64,000 bases of DNA from an uncultured Roseburia sp. GTDB taxonomy: Bacteria; Bacillota; Clostridia; Lachnospirales; Lachnospiraceae. The stretch covers positions 1 to 64,000 of the forward strand of contig CALZGM010000004.1 in NCBI GenBank assembly GCA_945787015.1, read 5' to 3'. This document shows, one piece after another, positions 17,698 to 28,141 of the stretch (positions are counted from its first letter, which is position 1; the number at the start of each line of letters is the position of its first letter). The notes under the pieces are model-generated. The model ran no database searches. It had not been told where the DNA came from and saw only the letters and a list, made by a program, of their open reading frames with translations. A program made the translations under genes and the position numbers.

Positions 17698-20205
17698 TTG
17701 GCAACAGGGAAGAAAAGAAGCTCTTCGACCGGGAAAACTACGAGGAGCAGAAGTCGTCAGAATCAAAAAAAAATAGAAGAACATGAAAACTTTACCAGAG
17801 AGATTATTTTGTGGATTGTAATTGCAGTGTCGATTCTATTATTTATTAGCAATTTCGGAATCGGAGGTACAGTTGGCAATACAGTCAGCAGCGTATTCTT
17901 TGGAATTTTTGGATTGCTTGCATACATATTCCCAATTATTTTAGTTGTTGCGACCTTCTTTTTTGCATCCAACAGAGGAAATCGGATAGCAACGATAAAA
18001 TTGGTGGCAATGCTATTGTTTGTATGTTTTACCTGCATGTTTTTGGAATTAATTTTGAATGGTGATGCTGCACCTGGACCAATTGAAGTATACAAGGATT
18101 GTGCAGTCAATAAGATAGGCGGTGGGCTTATCGGTGGGTTTCTGGCATGGGTGTTCTGCCCGAATTTCGGTTTGATTGGGGCATATGTAATAGATATTGT
18201 TGTATTAATTGTCGCTATTGTTCTTGTGACAGAGCGTTCAGCATTACGTGGTGTTCAAAAAGGCGGTCGTAAAGTATATGAGACAGCTAAGATAACAAAT
18301 GAAAAACATCGTGAGATGGTGGAGGCCAGAAGAGAAGAGCAAAAGCTTCGACGCATAGATAAAAGGGTAGAAGGCGTAGCAATTGATACGCGGATTATTC
18401 CCAAAAGAGAGAATCCAGCCGGTGATGAGGTAAGTGAGATATATGCGGATCCAAAACTGGAACTTCCTGAAATTCATGAAATGAATCAGGTCAATTTAAA
18501 AGCAGAAGAACCAACGTTAGAAAAAATTGATATTACCTCTTATATGCCGAATGCTGCAAAAGTTCCGGAGGAAAAGAACAATTTCACAACACCTGTGGAA
18601 CCGATTGCTGAACAGGAAGTCCATCAACCTATTTCAAGAAAAACAAGGCAGAGTGAAGAAGAAATTTTAAGTGGTGTTTCTGATATTGAAAAAGAAATCG
18701 AGATAAAACAAGAGGAAATAAAAAAATACATATTTCCACCTGTGTCCTTGTTAAAGCAAATTGCAGCAAAGCAGGGAGATTCAAGACAACATTTACAGGA
18801 AACAGCCAATAAGCTTCAACAAACTCTAAAGAATTTTGGTGTGAATGTTACGATTACGAATGTCAGTTGCGGACCTTCTGTTACCAGATATGAATTACAG
18901 CCTGAAATGGGTGTAAAAGTAAGTAAAATCGTAAATCTGGCAGATGATATTAAATTAAATCTTGCAGCCTCTGATATCCGTATAGAGGCGCCAATTCCGG
19001 GAAAAGCCGCAGTAGGTATTGAAGTACCTAATAAGGAAAATGTAATGGTTTCTTTCCGTGAACTGATTGAGTCTGAGGAATTCAAAAAAAATGAATCAAA
19101 AATTTCTTTCTGCGTCGGCCGAGACATCGGTGGTAAGGTAATTGTAACTGATATTGCCAAAATGCCGCATTTATTGATTGCAGGAGCAACAGGCTCAGGT
19201 AAATCTGTTTGTATCAATACCATTATTATGAGTATTTTATACAAGGCAGATCCAAAAGATGTAAAGCTGATTATGATTGACCCAAAGGTCGTAGAATTGA
19301 GTGTTTATAATGGAATTCCGCATTTAATGATTCCGGTTGTGACTGATCCGAAAAAAGCAGCCGGAGCTCTTCACTGGGCGGTAGCAGAAATGACGGATCG
19401 ATATCAAAAATTTGCAGATGCAGGCGTCAGGGATTTAAAGGGTTATAATGCAAAAGTTGACAGTGTTAGTGAGTTGCCGGGTGAAGATAAACCGCAGCAT
19501 CTGCCACAGATTGTCATTATTGTAGATGAGTTGGCAGACCTTATGATGGTGGCTTCTAATGATGTAGAAGAAGCAATCTGTCGTCTGGCTCAGCTTGCAA
19601 GAGCATGTGGTATCCATTTGATTATTGCTACACAGAGACCTTCTGTTAATGTTATTACCGGCCTGATTAAAGCGAATATGCCTAGCCGCATTGCTTTTGC
19701 AGTAACTTCCGGTGTGGATTCCAGAACGATTTTAGATATGAATGGTGCAGAAAAACTTCTTGGAAAGGGTGATATGCTCTTTAATCCACAGGGCGTTCCG
19801 AAGCCGATTCGAATTCAGGGAGCTTTCGTATCAGATAAAGAAGTATTAGATGTTGTTAATTTCTTGAAGCAGCAAAATAGTGGCATGGTGAACTATAATG
19901 CTGAAATTGAAGCAAAAATGAATAGTGTTGAAAGCGGAAATAATACGATTGCTATCGATGGAAGAGGCGATAGTAGTGATGGAAGGGACTCCTATTTTGA
20001 AGAAGCTGCGCGTCTCTTAATTGATAAAGAAAAGGGTTCAATAGGTATGCTACAGCGCTATTTTAAGGTTGGTTTTAACAGAGCAGCCAGAATTATGGAT
20101 CAGTTAGAAGAAGCAGGTATTGTCGGACCTGAGGAAGGTACAAAGCCTAGAAAAGTTCTGATGTCCGCAGAGCAATTCGAACAGTATGTTGAAGAAAATT
20201 TATAA
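17698..20205 (+). CDS. ftsK: DNA translocase FtsK/SpoIIIE
   Basis: 835-aa septal DNA pump that clears chromosome from the division or sporulation septum. The N-terminal domain has about four membrane segments (residues about 28-180). A charged linker (about 180-345) follows, then the alpha/beta RecA-like motor with Walker [13 protein letters not shown] and Walker [13 protein letters not shown], and a C-terminal winged-helix gamma domain (about 765-835, [22 protein letters not shown]) for KOPS/SRS recognition. The start was set at TTG 17698 because GGAGG (17686-17690) lies seven bases upstream; the frame also opens at GTG 17677, which has no ribosome site. Whether it acts as FtsK or SpoIIIE cannot be told. 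Confidence 0.93.
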   Translation: MATGKKRSSSTGKTTRSRSRQNQKKIEEHENFTREIILWIVIAVSILLFISNFGIGGTVGNTVSSVFFGIFGLLAYIFPIILVVATFFFASNRGNRIATIKLVAMLLFVCFTCMFLELILNGDAAPGPIEVYKDCAVNKIGGGLIGGFLAWVFCPNFGLIGAYVIDIVVLIVAIVLVTERSALRGVQKGGRKVYETAKITNEKHREMVEARREEQKLRRIDKRVEGVAIDTRIIPKRENPAGDEVSEIYADPKLELPEIHEMNQVNLKAEEPTLEKIDITSYMPNAAKVPEEKNNFTTPVEPIAEQEVHQPISRKTRQSEEEILSGVSDIEKEIEIKQEEIKKYIFPPVSLLKQIAAKQGDSRQHLQETANKLQQTLKNFGVNVTITNVSCGPSVTRYELQPEMGVKVSKIVNLADDIKLNLAASDIRIEAPIPGKAAVGIEVPNKENVMVSFRELIESEEFKKNESKISFCVGRDIGGKVIVTDIAKMPHLLIAGATGSGKSVCINTIIMSILYKADPKDVKLIMIDPKVVELSVYNGIPHLMIPVVTDPKKAAGALHWAVAEMTDRYQKFADAGVRDLKGYNAKVDSVSELPGEDKPQHLPQIVIIVDELADLMMVASNDVEEAICRLAQLARACGIHLIIATQRPSVNVITGLIKANMPSRIAFAVTSGVDSRTILDMNGAEKLLGKGDMLFNPQGVPKPIRIQGAFVSDKEVLDVVNFLKQQNSGMVNYNAEIEAKMNSVESGNNTIAIDGRGDSSDGRDSYFEEAARLLIDKEKGSIGMLQRYFKVGFNRAARIMDQLEEAGIVGPEEGTKPRKVLMSAEQFEQYVEENL

Positions 20206-20225
20206 TAAACATGAGGTGAAGAAAG

Positions 20226-21896
20226 ATGAAAAGTGATATTCAAATTGCGCAGGAAGCTGTAATGCTTCCAATCAAAGAGGTTGCAGCAAAGCTTGACATT
20301 TGTGAGGATGATCTTGAACTTTATGGAAAGTACAAGGCAAAACTTTCAGATGATTTAATGAAAAGAATTGAAAATCATCCGGATGGAAAATTGATTCTTG
20401 TTACAGCGATTAATCCTACACCTGCCGGTGAAGGTAAAACAACGACGAGTGTTGGTTTGGGACAGGCTTTTGGCAAACTTGGGAAAAAAGCAATTATCGC
20501 ATTACGTGAGCCATCATTAGGACCGTGTTTTGGTATCAAAGGAGGTGCTGCAGGCGGAGGCTATGCCCAGGTAGTACCAATGGAAGATTTGAATCTTCAT
20601 TTTACCGGCGATTTTCATGCGATTACATCTGCAAATAATCTTTTGGCTGCAATTTTGGATAATCATATTCAGCAGGGCAACGAGCTTGGAATCGATCCGA
20701 GACAGATTGTATGGAAACGTTGTATTGATATGAATGACCGTGTACTTCGTAATATTGTAGTCGGCCTTGGAAGTAAGACAGACGGTATGGTTCGTGAAGA
20801 TCATTTTGTTATTACAGTTGCTTCCGAAATTATGGCCATTCTTTGTCTGGCAGATGATATGCATGATTTAAAACGTCGTTTAAGTCAGATTATTGTAGCT
20901 TACAGCTTTGACGGAAAACCGGTTACGGCAGGTGACTTAAAGGCAACGGGGGCTATGGCAGCATTGTTAAAGGATGCTTTAAAGCCGAATATGATTCAGA
21001 CGTTAGAACATACACCGGCTATTGTTCACGGAGGTCCATTTGCTAATATAGCACATGGATGTAATAGTATACGCGCAACGAAAACGGCATTAAAATTAGC
21101 CGATTACGTAATAACAGAAGCAGGCTTCGGTGCAGATTTGGGTGCTGAGAAGTTCTTTGACATTAAGTGCAGAAAAGCAGGGTTAAAACCGGATGCAGTT
21201 GTATTGGTAGCAACGATTCGTGCGTTAAAATACAATGGTGGTGTGGCAAAGGCAGATTTAGGAACAGAGAATTTAGAGGCATTAGAAAAAGGAATTGTTA
21301 ATCTGGAGAAGCATATTGAAAATCTTCAGAAATATGGTGTTCCTGTTGTTGTAACACTCAATTCTTTTGTAACAGATACAAAGGCAGAAACAGATTTTGT
21401 TGAGAAATTCTGCAAGGACAGAGATTGTGAATTCGCATTGTCAGAGGTATGGGAAAAAGGTGGCGAAGGCGGTGTCGCTTTAGCAGAAAAAGTGCTTGAA
21501 ACGATTGAGAAAAAAGAAAGTCATTTTGCTCCATTATACGAAGATTCTTTGTCATTAGAAGAAAAGATTGAAAAAATCGCAAAAGAAATTTATGGTGCGG
21601 ATGGAGTAACGTATGCGCCTGCTGCGAAGAAAGAATTAAAGCGTATTACAGATCTTGGAATGGGACATTTCCCGGTATGTATGGCAAAAACACAATATTC
21701 TTTATCTGATGATCAGACAAAGCTTGGAAGACCAAGTGGTTTTACCGTAAATGTGCGTGAGGTTTATGTTGCTGCAGGTGCAGAATTTGTAGTGGCATTA
21801 ACAGGTAGTATTGTAACGTTGCCTGGACTCGGAAAAACACCTGCTGCTTATGGCATAGATGTTGATGATAACGGAGTAATCACAGGATTATTCTAA
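20226..21896 (+). CDS. fhs: Formate-tetrahydrofolate ligase
   Basis: 556-aa ATP-dependent enzyme forming 10-formyl-THF from formate. The P-loop is [16 protein letters not shown]; further signatures are [21 protein letters not shown] and HFTGDFHAI. It is full-length. It is 20 bases after ftsK and 23 before folD, giving a one-carbon pair (fhs-folD). This serves purine, Met and fMet supply and, in acetogens, the methyl branch of the Wood-Ljungdahl pathway; no other acetogenesis gene is in the window, so that role is open. Confidence 0.96.
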   Translation: MKSDIQIAQEAVMLPIKEVAAKLDICEDDLELYGKYKAKLSDDLMKRIENHPDGKLILVTAINPTPAGEGKTTTSVGLGQAFGKLGKKAIIALREPSLGPCFGIKGGAAGGGYAQVVPMEDLNLHFTGDFHAITSANNLLAAILDNHIQQGNELGIDPRQIVWKRCIDMNDRVLRNIVVGLGSKTDGMVREDHFVITVASEIMAILCLADDMHDLKRRLSQIIVAYSFDGKPVTAGDLKATGAMAALLKDALKPNMIQTLEHTPAIVHGGPFANIAHGCNSIRATKTALKLADYVITEAGFGADLGAEKFFDIKCRKAGLKPDAVVLVATIRALKYNGGVAKADLGTENLEALEKGIVNLEKHIENLQKYGVPVVVTLNSFVTDTKAETDFVEKFCKDRDCEFALSEVWEKGGEGGVALAEKVLETIEKKESHFAPLYEDSLSLEEKIEKIAKEIYGADGVTYAPAAKKELKRITDLGMGHFPVCMAKTQYSLSDDQTKLGRPSGFTVNVREVYVAAGAEFVVALTGSIVTLPGLGKTPAAYGIDVDDNGVITGLF

Positions 21897-21919
21897 TAGA
21901 AAAAGGTTGGAGAAATAGT

Positions 21920-22756
21920 ATGGCAGTCATAATTGATGGAAAACGTATTTCACAGGAAATAAAGGATGAATTAAAGGAAAAAGTAGAAAGATTAAAGGCT
22001 GATGGGAAGAATGCTGCTTTAGCGGTAATTCAAGTGGGAAATGATCCCGCATCCTGTGTTTATGTAAATAATAAAAAGAAAGCATGTGCTTATATTGGCA
22101 TTGAATCGTTGTCCTATGAATTGCAGGAGGAAACAACAGAAAAAGAGCTTTTGGAATTGATTCATCGTTTAAATGAGGATGAAAAGGTTCACGGAATTTT
22201 AGTTCAGCTTCCGCTTCCAAAACATATTAATGAAGACAAAATTATTCAGGCTATTTCTCCAAAGAAAGATGTGGATGGGTTCCACCCGGAAAATGTTGGC
22301 AAGCTGGTAATAGGAGAAAAGGGTTTTGTGTCCTGTACACCGGCAGGCGTTATTCAGTTACTGAAACGTAGTAATATTGAAATTGCAGGTAAAAATTGTG
22401 TGGTTGTAGGAAGAAGTAATATCGTTGGAAAACCAATGGCGTTATTAATGCTTCGGGAGAATGCGACGGTAACGATTGCACATTCCAAGACCCAAAATTT
22501 AAAAGAACTTTGTAGAACCGCTGACATTTTAATTGTGGCTATCGGAAAACCGCGTTTTATTACTGCAGAATATGTGAAAGAAGGAGCGGTTGTAGTTGAT
22601 GTTGGCATTCACCGTGGTGAAAATAATAAACTTTGCGGTGATGTAAAGTATGAGGAAGTATTTGAAATTGCGTCTGCAATAACACCGGTGCCGGGTGGTG
22701 TAGGACCAATGACAATTGCAATGCTGATGAATAATTGTGTAGAAGCAATGGAATAG
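21920..22756 (+). CDS. folD: Bifunctional methylene-THF dehydrogenase / methenyl-THF cyclohydrolase
   Basis: 278-aa enzyme interconverting 5,10-methylene-, methenyl- and 10-formyl-THF. Signatures are VNNKKKACAYIGI (with the catalytic Lys and Tyr region), PKKDVDGFHPENVGKL, VVGRSNIVGKPMA and the C-terminal TPVPGGVGPMTIAMLM. It is directly downstream of fhs and almost surely in the same transcript, supplying the next one-carbon step. Confidence 0.96.
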   Translation: MAVIIDGKRISQEIKDELKEKVERLKADGKNAALAVIQVGNDPASCVYVNNKKKACAYIGIESLSYELQEETTEKELLELIHRLNEDEKVHGILVQLPLPKHINEDKIIQAISPKKDVDGFHPENVGKLVIGEKGFVSCTPAGVIQLLKRSNIEIAGKNCVVVGRSNIVGKPMALLMLRENATVTIAHSKTQNLKELCRTADILIVAIGKPRFITAEYVKEGAVVVDVGIHRGENNKLCGDVKYEEVFEIASAITPVPGGVGPMTIAMLMNNCVEAME

Positions 22757-22806
22757 ATTGGTGAATTTCGGCAATACTTTAGATATCATTGCAGAAGGGG
22801 ATTTCT

Positions 22807-23949
22807 ATGAAGTGTGCAAATTGTGACGCAGAAATCAAAGATGGAAGTATTTATTGCCCTGTCTGTGGGAAAGAAGCGCAGATGGTAAGTGGATATTCGT
22901 CATTAGAGGATGATTTTTTGCATTCGTTGCTACGGGAAGATGCTGAAGGTGCCAACGAAAATAAGAATAAGCAAAAGATTCCGACAGAAGAAAAGAAACA
23001 AAAGGAACATAAATATAGACAGCGTATGCCAATTCTTGTGACCTTCTTAATTTTATTCTTTTGTATTCTGGTTGGTGTTGTAATAAAACTGGTTGTAGAT
23101 TATAAGAATCATAATTCTTATGAATACCAGATGGCAATGGCAGAGAGTGAACTGGTTGACCATAATTTTGAAAATGCCATTGACTATTTGTCAAGAGCAC
23201 TGGTACTGATTCCGACAGACATAGAAAGCAGAATAAAACTGGCAGATATTTATATTATTCGTGAGGAATATGATAACGCAATTGTTCTTTTGACAGAGGC
23301 TATTAAGCTGGATCATAGTGAAAAAGAGGCTTATGAACGCCTGATAAATATCTATGCGGAACAAGGACAGTATGGACAAATTAAGAGTCTGTATGAATTT
23401 GTTGACGAGGAAGATATAAAAAAACTATTTGAAGTTTATCTCGTGGATGAACCTGTTATTTATCCTGCGAGTGATAAATACAATACACATATAGCTGTAA
23501 CATTGGTTTCTATAGGAGATGAGCCTATTTATTATACTACAGACGGTTCGAATCCAATTGAAAAAGGCACGCTTTACACCGGAGAAATTGAGCTGACCCG
23601 CTCCGGATTTTATACGATAAAGGCAGTATGTAAAAATATTAAAAACAATATCTATAGTGATGTAGCTATGTGTGAATATCAGATTGAAATCTTCCCACCT
23701 GATGTGCCAAAGGCAGAGCCTGAAGGTGATATTTCATTTTCGGAATTGACTCATATTACTCTGACGGCTAACCCGGATTGTACTATTTATTATACATGGG
23801 ATGGAAGTGTACCAACGAAAGCATCCTTTATATATGTTGAGCCCATAGAGGTGCCCGAAGGGGAAAATATATTATCAGCAATTGCAATAGATGATAAAAC
23901 AGGACTTTCCAGTTCTGTTTTAAGAATCCAATATAGTTATAGCGAATGA
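22807..23949 (+). CDS. Zinc-ribbon / TPR / CHB_HEX-type repeat membrane protein
   Basis: 380-aa protein of unknown function. Visible parts: an N-terminal zinc ribbon with two CxxC pairs (CANC ... CPVC, residues 3-22); a basic segment; one membrane segment (about 75-97); TPR-like helices (about 105-210, NAIDYLSRALVLIPTDIESRIKLADIY); and two beta domains of the chitobiase/hexosaminidase C-terminal type (about 215-295 and 300-375), each with an IYYT-DGS-P motif. Topology predicts a cytoplasmic zinc ribbon with TPR and beta domains outside. ATG 22807 has AAGGGG seven bases upstream. Its stop overlaps the rlmH start (ATGA). Confidence 0.72.
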   Translation: MKCANCDAEIKDGSIYCPVCGKEAQMVSGYSSLEDDFLHSLLREDAEGANENKNKQKIPTEEKKQKEHKYRQRMPILVTFLILFFCILVGVVIKLVVDYKNHNSYEYQMAMAESELVDHNFENAIDYLSRALVLIPTDIESRIKLADIYIIREEYDNAIVLLTEAIKLDHSEKEAYERLINIYAEQGQYGQIKSLYEFVDEEDIKKLFEVYLVDEPVIYPASDKYNTHIAVTLVSIGDEPIYYTTDGSNPIEKGTLYTGEIELTRSGFYTIKAVCKNIKNNIYSDVAMCEYQIEIFPPDVPKAEPEGDISFSELTHITLTANPDCTIYYTWDGSVPTKASFIYVEPIEVPEGENILSAIAIDDKTGLSSSVLRIQYSYSE

Positions 23950-24425
23950 AGATAACAATTTTATGTGTAGGTAAAATAAAAGAAAAATTTTATAGAGATG
24001 CGATTGCAGAATATGTAAAACGTCTGAGTCGTTATTGTAAACTGGAAATGATCGAGGTGACTGATGAAAAGACACCTGATAATGCCAGTGATACCGTGGA
24101 ACAGCAGATTAAAGAAAAGGAAGCTGAACGCATGGAAAGATACTTAAAGGAAGGCGCATTTGTTTGTGCGCTTGCCATTGATGGAATACAGTTGGATTCT
24201 GTTCAGCTTTCGGAAAAAATGGAACGTCTTGCAATAGAAGGTAATAGTCATATTATCTTTATGATTGGAGGATCTCTTGGGATGTCGGAAGCGTTGCTGA
24301 AACGTGCTGATATGAAACTTTCTTTTTCAAAAATGACATTTCCTCATCAACTTATGAGAGTTATTTTGCTTGAACAGATTTACCGGTCCTATCGAATCAT
24401 GAATAAGGAACCATATCATAAATAG
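23946..24425 (+). CDS. rlmH: 23S rRNA pseudouridine-1915 N3-methyltransferase RlmH
   Basis: 159-aa SPOUT methyltransferase acting on m3Psi1915 (E. coli numbering) in helix 69 of 70S ribosomes. It shows the C-terminal SAM-knot signatures IIFMIGGSLGMSEALL and MTFPHQLMRVILLEQIYR, and ends in NKEPYHK as the family does. Its ATG overlaps the TGA of the zinc-ribbon/TPR gene, indicating translational coupling. Confidence 0.96.
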   Translation: MKITILCVGKIKEKFYRDAIAEYVKRLSRYCKLEMIEVTDEKTPDNASDTVEQQIKEKEAERMERYLKEGAFVCALAIDGIQLDSVQLSEKMERLAIEGNSHIIFMIGGSLGMSEALLKRADMKLSFSKMTFPHQLMRVILLEQIYRSYRIMNKEPYHK

Positions 24426-24449
24426 AAAGAATAACTCATATAGTAAAAT

Positions 24450-24728
24450 ATGAGTAAACAGAAATCATTTAAATTCCGCGAACAAGTAATTGAACAATTA
24501 GAATTGCCAAAAGATTTCGTCCTTAAAGATGCGCTTGTTACTATCACCGGCAGAAGAGAGCTTTTGATAGAGAATTATAAAGGAATCCTTATATATGAGG
24601 ATTCCTTTATCAAAATTCAAGCAAAAAATTGTCGTATTGTGATTACAGGCACACATTTAACCATCGATTATTACACAAATGAGGAAATGAAAATAACCGG
24701 TTTCTTTCAACAGATTCAATACGAATAG
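24450..24728 (+). CDS. yqfC: Sporulation protein YqfC (YabP/YqfC family)
   Basis: 92-aa beta-rich protein of the YabP/YqfC family, with the motif TGRRELLIENYKGILIYED and ending with FFQQIQYE. In B. subtilis yqfC is sigma-E-dependent and sits beside yqfD, as here. There is a perfect 13-bp inverted repeat inside the coding region (24577-24610). No good ribosome site precedes the ATG; TAAAATATG is AT-only. Exact function is unknown even in model species. Confidence 0.88.
   Translation: MSKQKSFKFREQVIEQLELPKDFVLKDALVTITGRRELLIENYKGILIYEDSFIKIQAKNCRIVITGTHLTIDYYTNEEMKITGFFQQIQYE
24577..24610 (+). repeat. Intragenic 13-bp perfect hairpin in yqfC
   Basis: ATAAAGGAATCCT (24577-24589) and AGGATTCCTTTAT (24598-24610) flank an 8-nt AT-rich loop, with no T-run after it. 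It is the most stable-looking structure I noticed inside a coding region of this window. It could modulate yqfC/yqfD mRNA stability or translation. Confidence 0.6.
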
Positions 24729-24730
24729 TT

Positions 24731-25978
24731 ATGTTTTTTATTTCGTTTCTTAAGTATCTTCGCGGGTATTTAGTGGTATATCTGTCCGGCTATGCTCCGG
24801 AACGTTTCTTAAATATGTGTGGCAAAAGGGATATTCTAATTTGGAATTTAAAGGCAGTAGAAGACGGATATCAATTTTGTATGAGTGTTGATGCCTATAA
24901 ATCTCTACGCCCAATTTTAAGGAAAACAAAAACGAAGGCAAAAATTATTAAAAAGGTAGGTCTCCCGTTTTATCTATTTCGATACAGAAAGAGAAAAGTA
25001 TTTGTTGCAGGGATGTTATTATTCTTCTGCCTTTTGATTCGTGTTTCGGGTTTTGTGTGGAATATTGAAATTATAGGTAATTCTTATCTGTCTGAGGATA
25101 CAATTATTCGTTTCTTAGAGGAAGAAGACGCTGATTTTGGCACTCCCATATCTAAAATTAACTGTGCTAAACTTGAAGAAAAATTACGTAGTACATATCC
25201 TGAAGTGATCTGGGCTTCTGTAAAAATATATGGGACAAAAATGACGATAGAGTTACAGGAAAGTTTACTTTCAGAGGAATTTTATCAGTCAGATTCCGAT
25301 GAAATCTCAGATATCATTGCTGCAAAGGATGGCGTTATTACGGATATGATTACAAGACATGGAACGCCGTTAGTTTCTGTGGGAAGTGAAATTAAAAAAG
25401 GAGATATTCTGGTAAGCGGTGAACTCGTTTTATACAGTGATTATGGTGAAATCTTAGATTATCTGTACGAATCGGCAGATGCAGATATTATTGCACAGGT
25501 TCAATATGAATACTCAGATAAGATTTCTAAGAAATATCAGGATAAAGAATATTTGGAAGAAGAAAAAATGAATTATGTACTGCAAATTGGAGATATTTTA
25601 ATACATAATCCATTTTGGAAAGCTCCTGAAAACTTGTATGATAGTTCAGTGGAGAATATGCAGCTTTGTTTCGGACAAAATTACTATTTTCCAATCTATT
25701 TAAAAAAAATAAGATATTACCCTTACAAATTAGTGGAAAAAGAGTACACAGAAGAAGAAATCAAGCAAATTGCAGAAAAACATTATAGGAAGTATCTTCA
25801 AAATTTGGAAGAAAAGGGTATTCAAATTATACAAAAAAATGTTATGATTAAAAAAGTGGGTTATTCTTATCTGGTGACAGGCAGCATTATGGCCAGGGAG
25901 TCTATTGTAGCCTATCAGCCGACTGTAACCCAAAATACAGATCAAACAGAGGGGAACATAGAGAATGAGTCTGACTGA
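24731..25978 (+). CDS. yqfD: Sporulation protein YqfD
   Basis: 415-aa membrane protein of the YqfD family (sigma-E regulon in B. subtilis, needed for efficient sporulation). There is one clear membrane segment at about residues 91-112 (VFVAGMLLFFCLLIRVSGFV), followed by a large extracytoplasmic part with a POTRA-like/FtsQ-like region (about 115-175, IEIIGNSYLSEDTIIRFL) and the conserved KDGVITDMITRHGTPLVSVG segment. Start two bases after the yqfC stop; its end overlaps phoH by 14 bases. Presence of yqfC-yqfD suggests a sporulation-capable ancestry. Confidence 0.9.
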   Translation: MFFISFLKYLRGYLVVYLSGYAPERFLNMCGKRDILIWNLKAVEDGYQFCMSVDAYKSLRPILRKTKTKAKIIKKVGLPFYLFRYRKRKVFVAGMLLFFCLLIRVSGFVWNIEIIGNSYLSEDTIIRFLEEEDADFGTPISKINCAKLEEKLRSTYPEVIWASVKIYGTKMTIELQESLLSEEFYQSDSDEISDIIAAKDGVITDMITRHGTPLVSVGSEIKKGDILVSGELVLYSDYGEILDYLYESADADIIAQVQYEYSDKISKKYQDKEYLEEEKMNYVLQIGDILIHNPFWKAPENLYDSSVENMQLCFGQNYYFPIYLKKIRYYPYKLVEKEYTEEEIKQIAEKHYRKYLQNLEEKGIQIIQKNVMIKKVGYSYLVTGSIMARESIVAYQPTVTQNTDQTEGNIENESD

Positions 25979-26963
25979 GGTATCTTTGAATTTTCCAACC
26001 GAGCATGTCGCAAATGTATTTGGGCAGTTCGATTCAAATATAAAGAAAATTGAACGAGCACTCCATGTCACTGTAGTGGTAAGAGAAGATATGATGAAGC
26101 TTGTGGGAAATGAAATACAAATAAAACGTGCAGCGAATGTTTTTACACAGCTTTTAGAATTATCAAAACGAGGAAATACAATTACAGAACAGAATGTAAA
26201 TTATGCGCTTTCGCTTGTATTAGAAGATAAAGAAACTGCAATAATAGAGATTGACAAGGATTGTATCTGTCATACAATAAACGGAAAACCGGTGAAACCC
26301 AAAACGCTAGGACAGAAAGCTTATGTGGATGCAATTCGTAAGAAAATGATAACATTTGGCATTGGACCTGCAGGAACCGGCAAAACGTATCTTGCGATGG
26401 CGATGGCAATTACAGCTTTTAAAAATGAAGAAGTTGGCAGAATCATCTTAACAAGACCGGCTATTGAGGCGGGTGAGAAGCTTGGGTTTTTACCGGGAGA
26501 TTTGCAGAGCAAGGTTGATCCATACCTGCGACCGTTATATGATGCTTTGTATCAGATAATGGGGGCTGAAAGTTTTCAAAAGAATATGGAAAAGGGGCTG
26601 ATTGAAGTAGCTCCCCTTGCTTACATGAGAGGACGTACGCTGGATAATGCATTTATTATTTTAGATGAAGCACAAAATACTACTCCGGCTCAGATGAAAA
26701 TGTTTTTAACACGTATTGGTTTTGGCTCTAAGGCGGTTATCACAGGAGATGCTACGCAAAAGGACCTTGCACCAGGTGCTGTTTCCGGTTTGGATGTAGC
26801 ACTAAAGGTCCTCAAAAAAGTAGAAGAAGTGGGAATTTGTGAACTTACTAGTGTGGATGTTGTGCGTCATCCGGTTGTACAAAAAATTGTAAAAGCCTAT
26901 GAGGATTATGAATCCCAGACGAAAAAGCGTACAAAAACGCAGAAAAAACAGGAGCAAAAATAA
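25965..26963 (+). CDS. phoH: PhoH-family ATPase
   Basis: 332-aa cytoplasmic protein, full length for B. subtilis YqfS/PhoH-like proteins. P-loop GPAGTGKTYLAMAMA, Walker B FIILDEAQNTTPAQMKMFL and the GDATQKDL motif are intact. Family members are predicted RNA helicase/ATPases coupled to YbeY-type RNases; ybeY lies two genes downstream, which fits. The ATG overlaps the end of yqfD, so translation is coupled. Confidence 0.94.
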   Translation: MSLTEVSLNFPTEHVANVFGQFDSNIKKIERALHVTVVVREDMMKLVGNEIQIKRAANVFTQLLELSKRGNTITEQNVNYALSLVLEDKETAIIEIDKDCICHTINGKPVKPKTLGQKAYVDAIRKKMITFGIGPAGTGKTYLAMAMAITAFKNEEVGRIILTRPAIEAGEKLGFLPGDLQSKVDPYLRPLYDALYQIMGAESFQKNMEKGLIEVAPLAYMRGRTLDNAFIILDEAQNTTPAQMKMFLTRIGFGSKAVITGDATQKDLAPGAVSGLDVALKVLKKVEEVGICELTSVDVVRHPVVQKIVKAYEDYESQTKKRTKTQKKQEQK

Positions 26964-26965
26964 AA

Positions 26966-28141
26966 ATGACAGAACAAATGAGTAAAAGACGAATCAAAAA
27001 TAAGCTATTGATGTTGTTGATTATGCTTACGTTTTCTGTCTTGCTGATGGTTTCAAAGGGTGCCCTGCTTGACCAGATGATTTGTAGTATAGCGGTAGAC
27101 ATTGTGTTCTATGCAATACTTTCTTTTTTATTAGAGCACGAAAGAATTTCCGGGCGAATCGCATCGAATAAAACAACTGATTTTAGAAGAATTTTGAAAG
27201 CTGTTTTTTTAGCTTCCTTAACTGCATTTTTATGCTGTTTTTGTCCGGAATTTACACGGCCGATTATTATCATACCAATTTTATTAATTATTTTTGCTTC
27301 GGAATGGATTGCGCTTTGTCTTGCGCTTTATTTTCTTGTAATTATGGCGATAACCTGTGAAATAAACACGATGGAACTTTCCGGTTATCTTATGCTGGTT
27401 TTGGTTTGTACAATGCTGCTTTTGACATGGGAGGGCAGTCATAAAAAGAATTATATAGCAATCCTTTTTTCTTTACAGACTGTGATACCGACGTTGTTTC
27501 ATTATCTATATAATAATGAGGCATCACTCTATGTATTTGGGATTAATATAGCAATAGGGGCTGCAGTTGCAATTCTATTATATTATTTTATGGACCGGTT
27601 TTTATATACCCGAGAGGTAGAAATAGAGGATCTTTTACAGGACATGCTGGAACCGGAATATCATGTTGCTAAGGAATTAAAACAGTTTTCAAAACAGGAA
27701 TATGAACATGCAAGACATGTATCTGTGTTGGCCCAAAAATGTGCGGCTTTAGTAGGAGCCGATGAATTGGTCTGCGCGGCGGCCGGGTTGTATTATAGGA
27801 TAGGAATTTTAGAAGACGACAAGATTGCCGAAAATGGATATCGATTTGCAGTAGAAAAATGTTTTCCGGAAGCAGTTTGTAACATTATTTATGAGTATCA
27901 GGGAATGCAAAGACATCCATCCACACCGGAGTCAGCTATTGTTCAGATGGTAGATGGAGTCTGCCGAAAGATGGAATTAATGAAAGAACAGATGAATATG
28001 ACGGATTGGAATCAGGATATGGCAATATATCGGATAGTGAATGATTTTTCTGTAATGGGTATGTATGATCAATCTGGTCTTAGTATGAATAAATTTCTGA
28101 AAATAAGAGATTATCTGGTTAAGGAGGAATTCGTTTCATGA
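26966..28141 (+). CDS. Shortened PgpH/YqfF-like membrane protein with degenerate HD domain
   Basis: 391 aa at the locus where PgpH (c-di-AMP phosphodiesterase, about 700 aa) normally lies between phoH and ybeY. It keeps about six or seven membrane segments (residues 10-215) but lacks the large N-terminal extracellular 7TMR-HDED domain. The HD-like C-terminal part (about 225-391) starts HARHVSVLA (His 248 and 251), but the key metal-binding HD, normally in YHDIGK, is replaced by YYRIG (residues 276-280), and the later HHGT motif reads YEYQGM. It is therefore probably unable to hydrolyse c-di-AMP. A role as sensor or scaffold is inference. Start two bases after phoH. Confidence 0.78.
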   Translation: MTEQMSKRRIKNKLLMLLIMLTFSVLLMVSKGALLDQMICSIAVDIVFYAILSFLLEHERISGRIASNKTTDFRRILKAVFLASLTAFLCCFCPEFTRPIIIIPILLIIFASEWIALCLALYFLVIMAITCEINTMELSGYLMLVLVCTMLLLTWEGSHKKNYIAILFSLQTVIPTLFHYLYNNEASLYVFGINIAIGAAVAILLYYFMDRFLYTREVEIEDLLQDMLEPEYHVAKELKQFSKQEYEHARHVSVLAQKCAALVGADELVCAAAGLYYRIGILEDDKIAENGYRFAVEKCFPEAVCNIIYEYQGMQRHPSTPESAIVQMVDGVCRKMELMKEQMNMTDWNQDMAIYRIVNDFSVMGMYDQSGLSMNKFLKIRDYLVKEEFVS

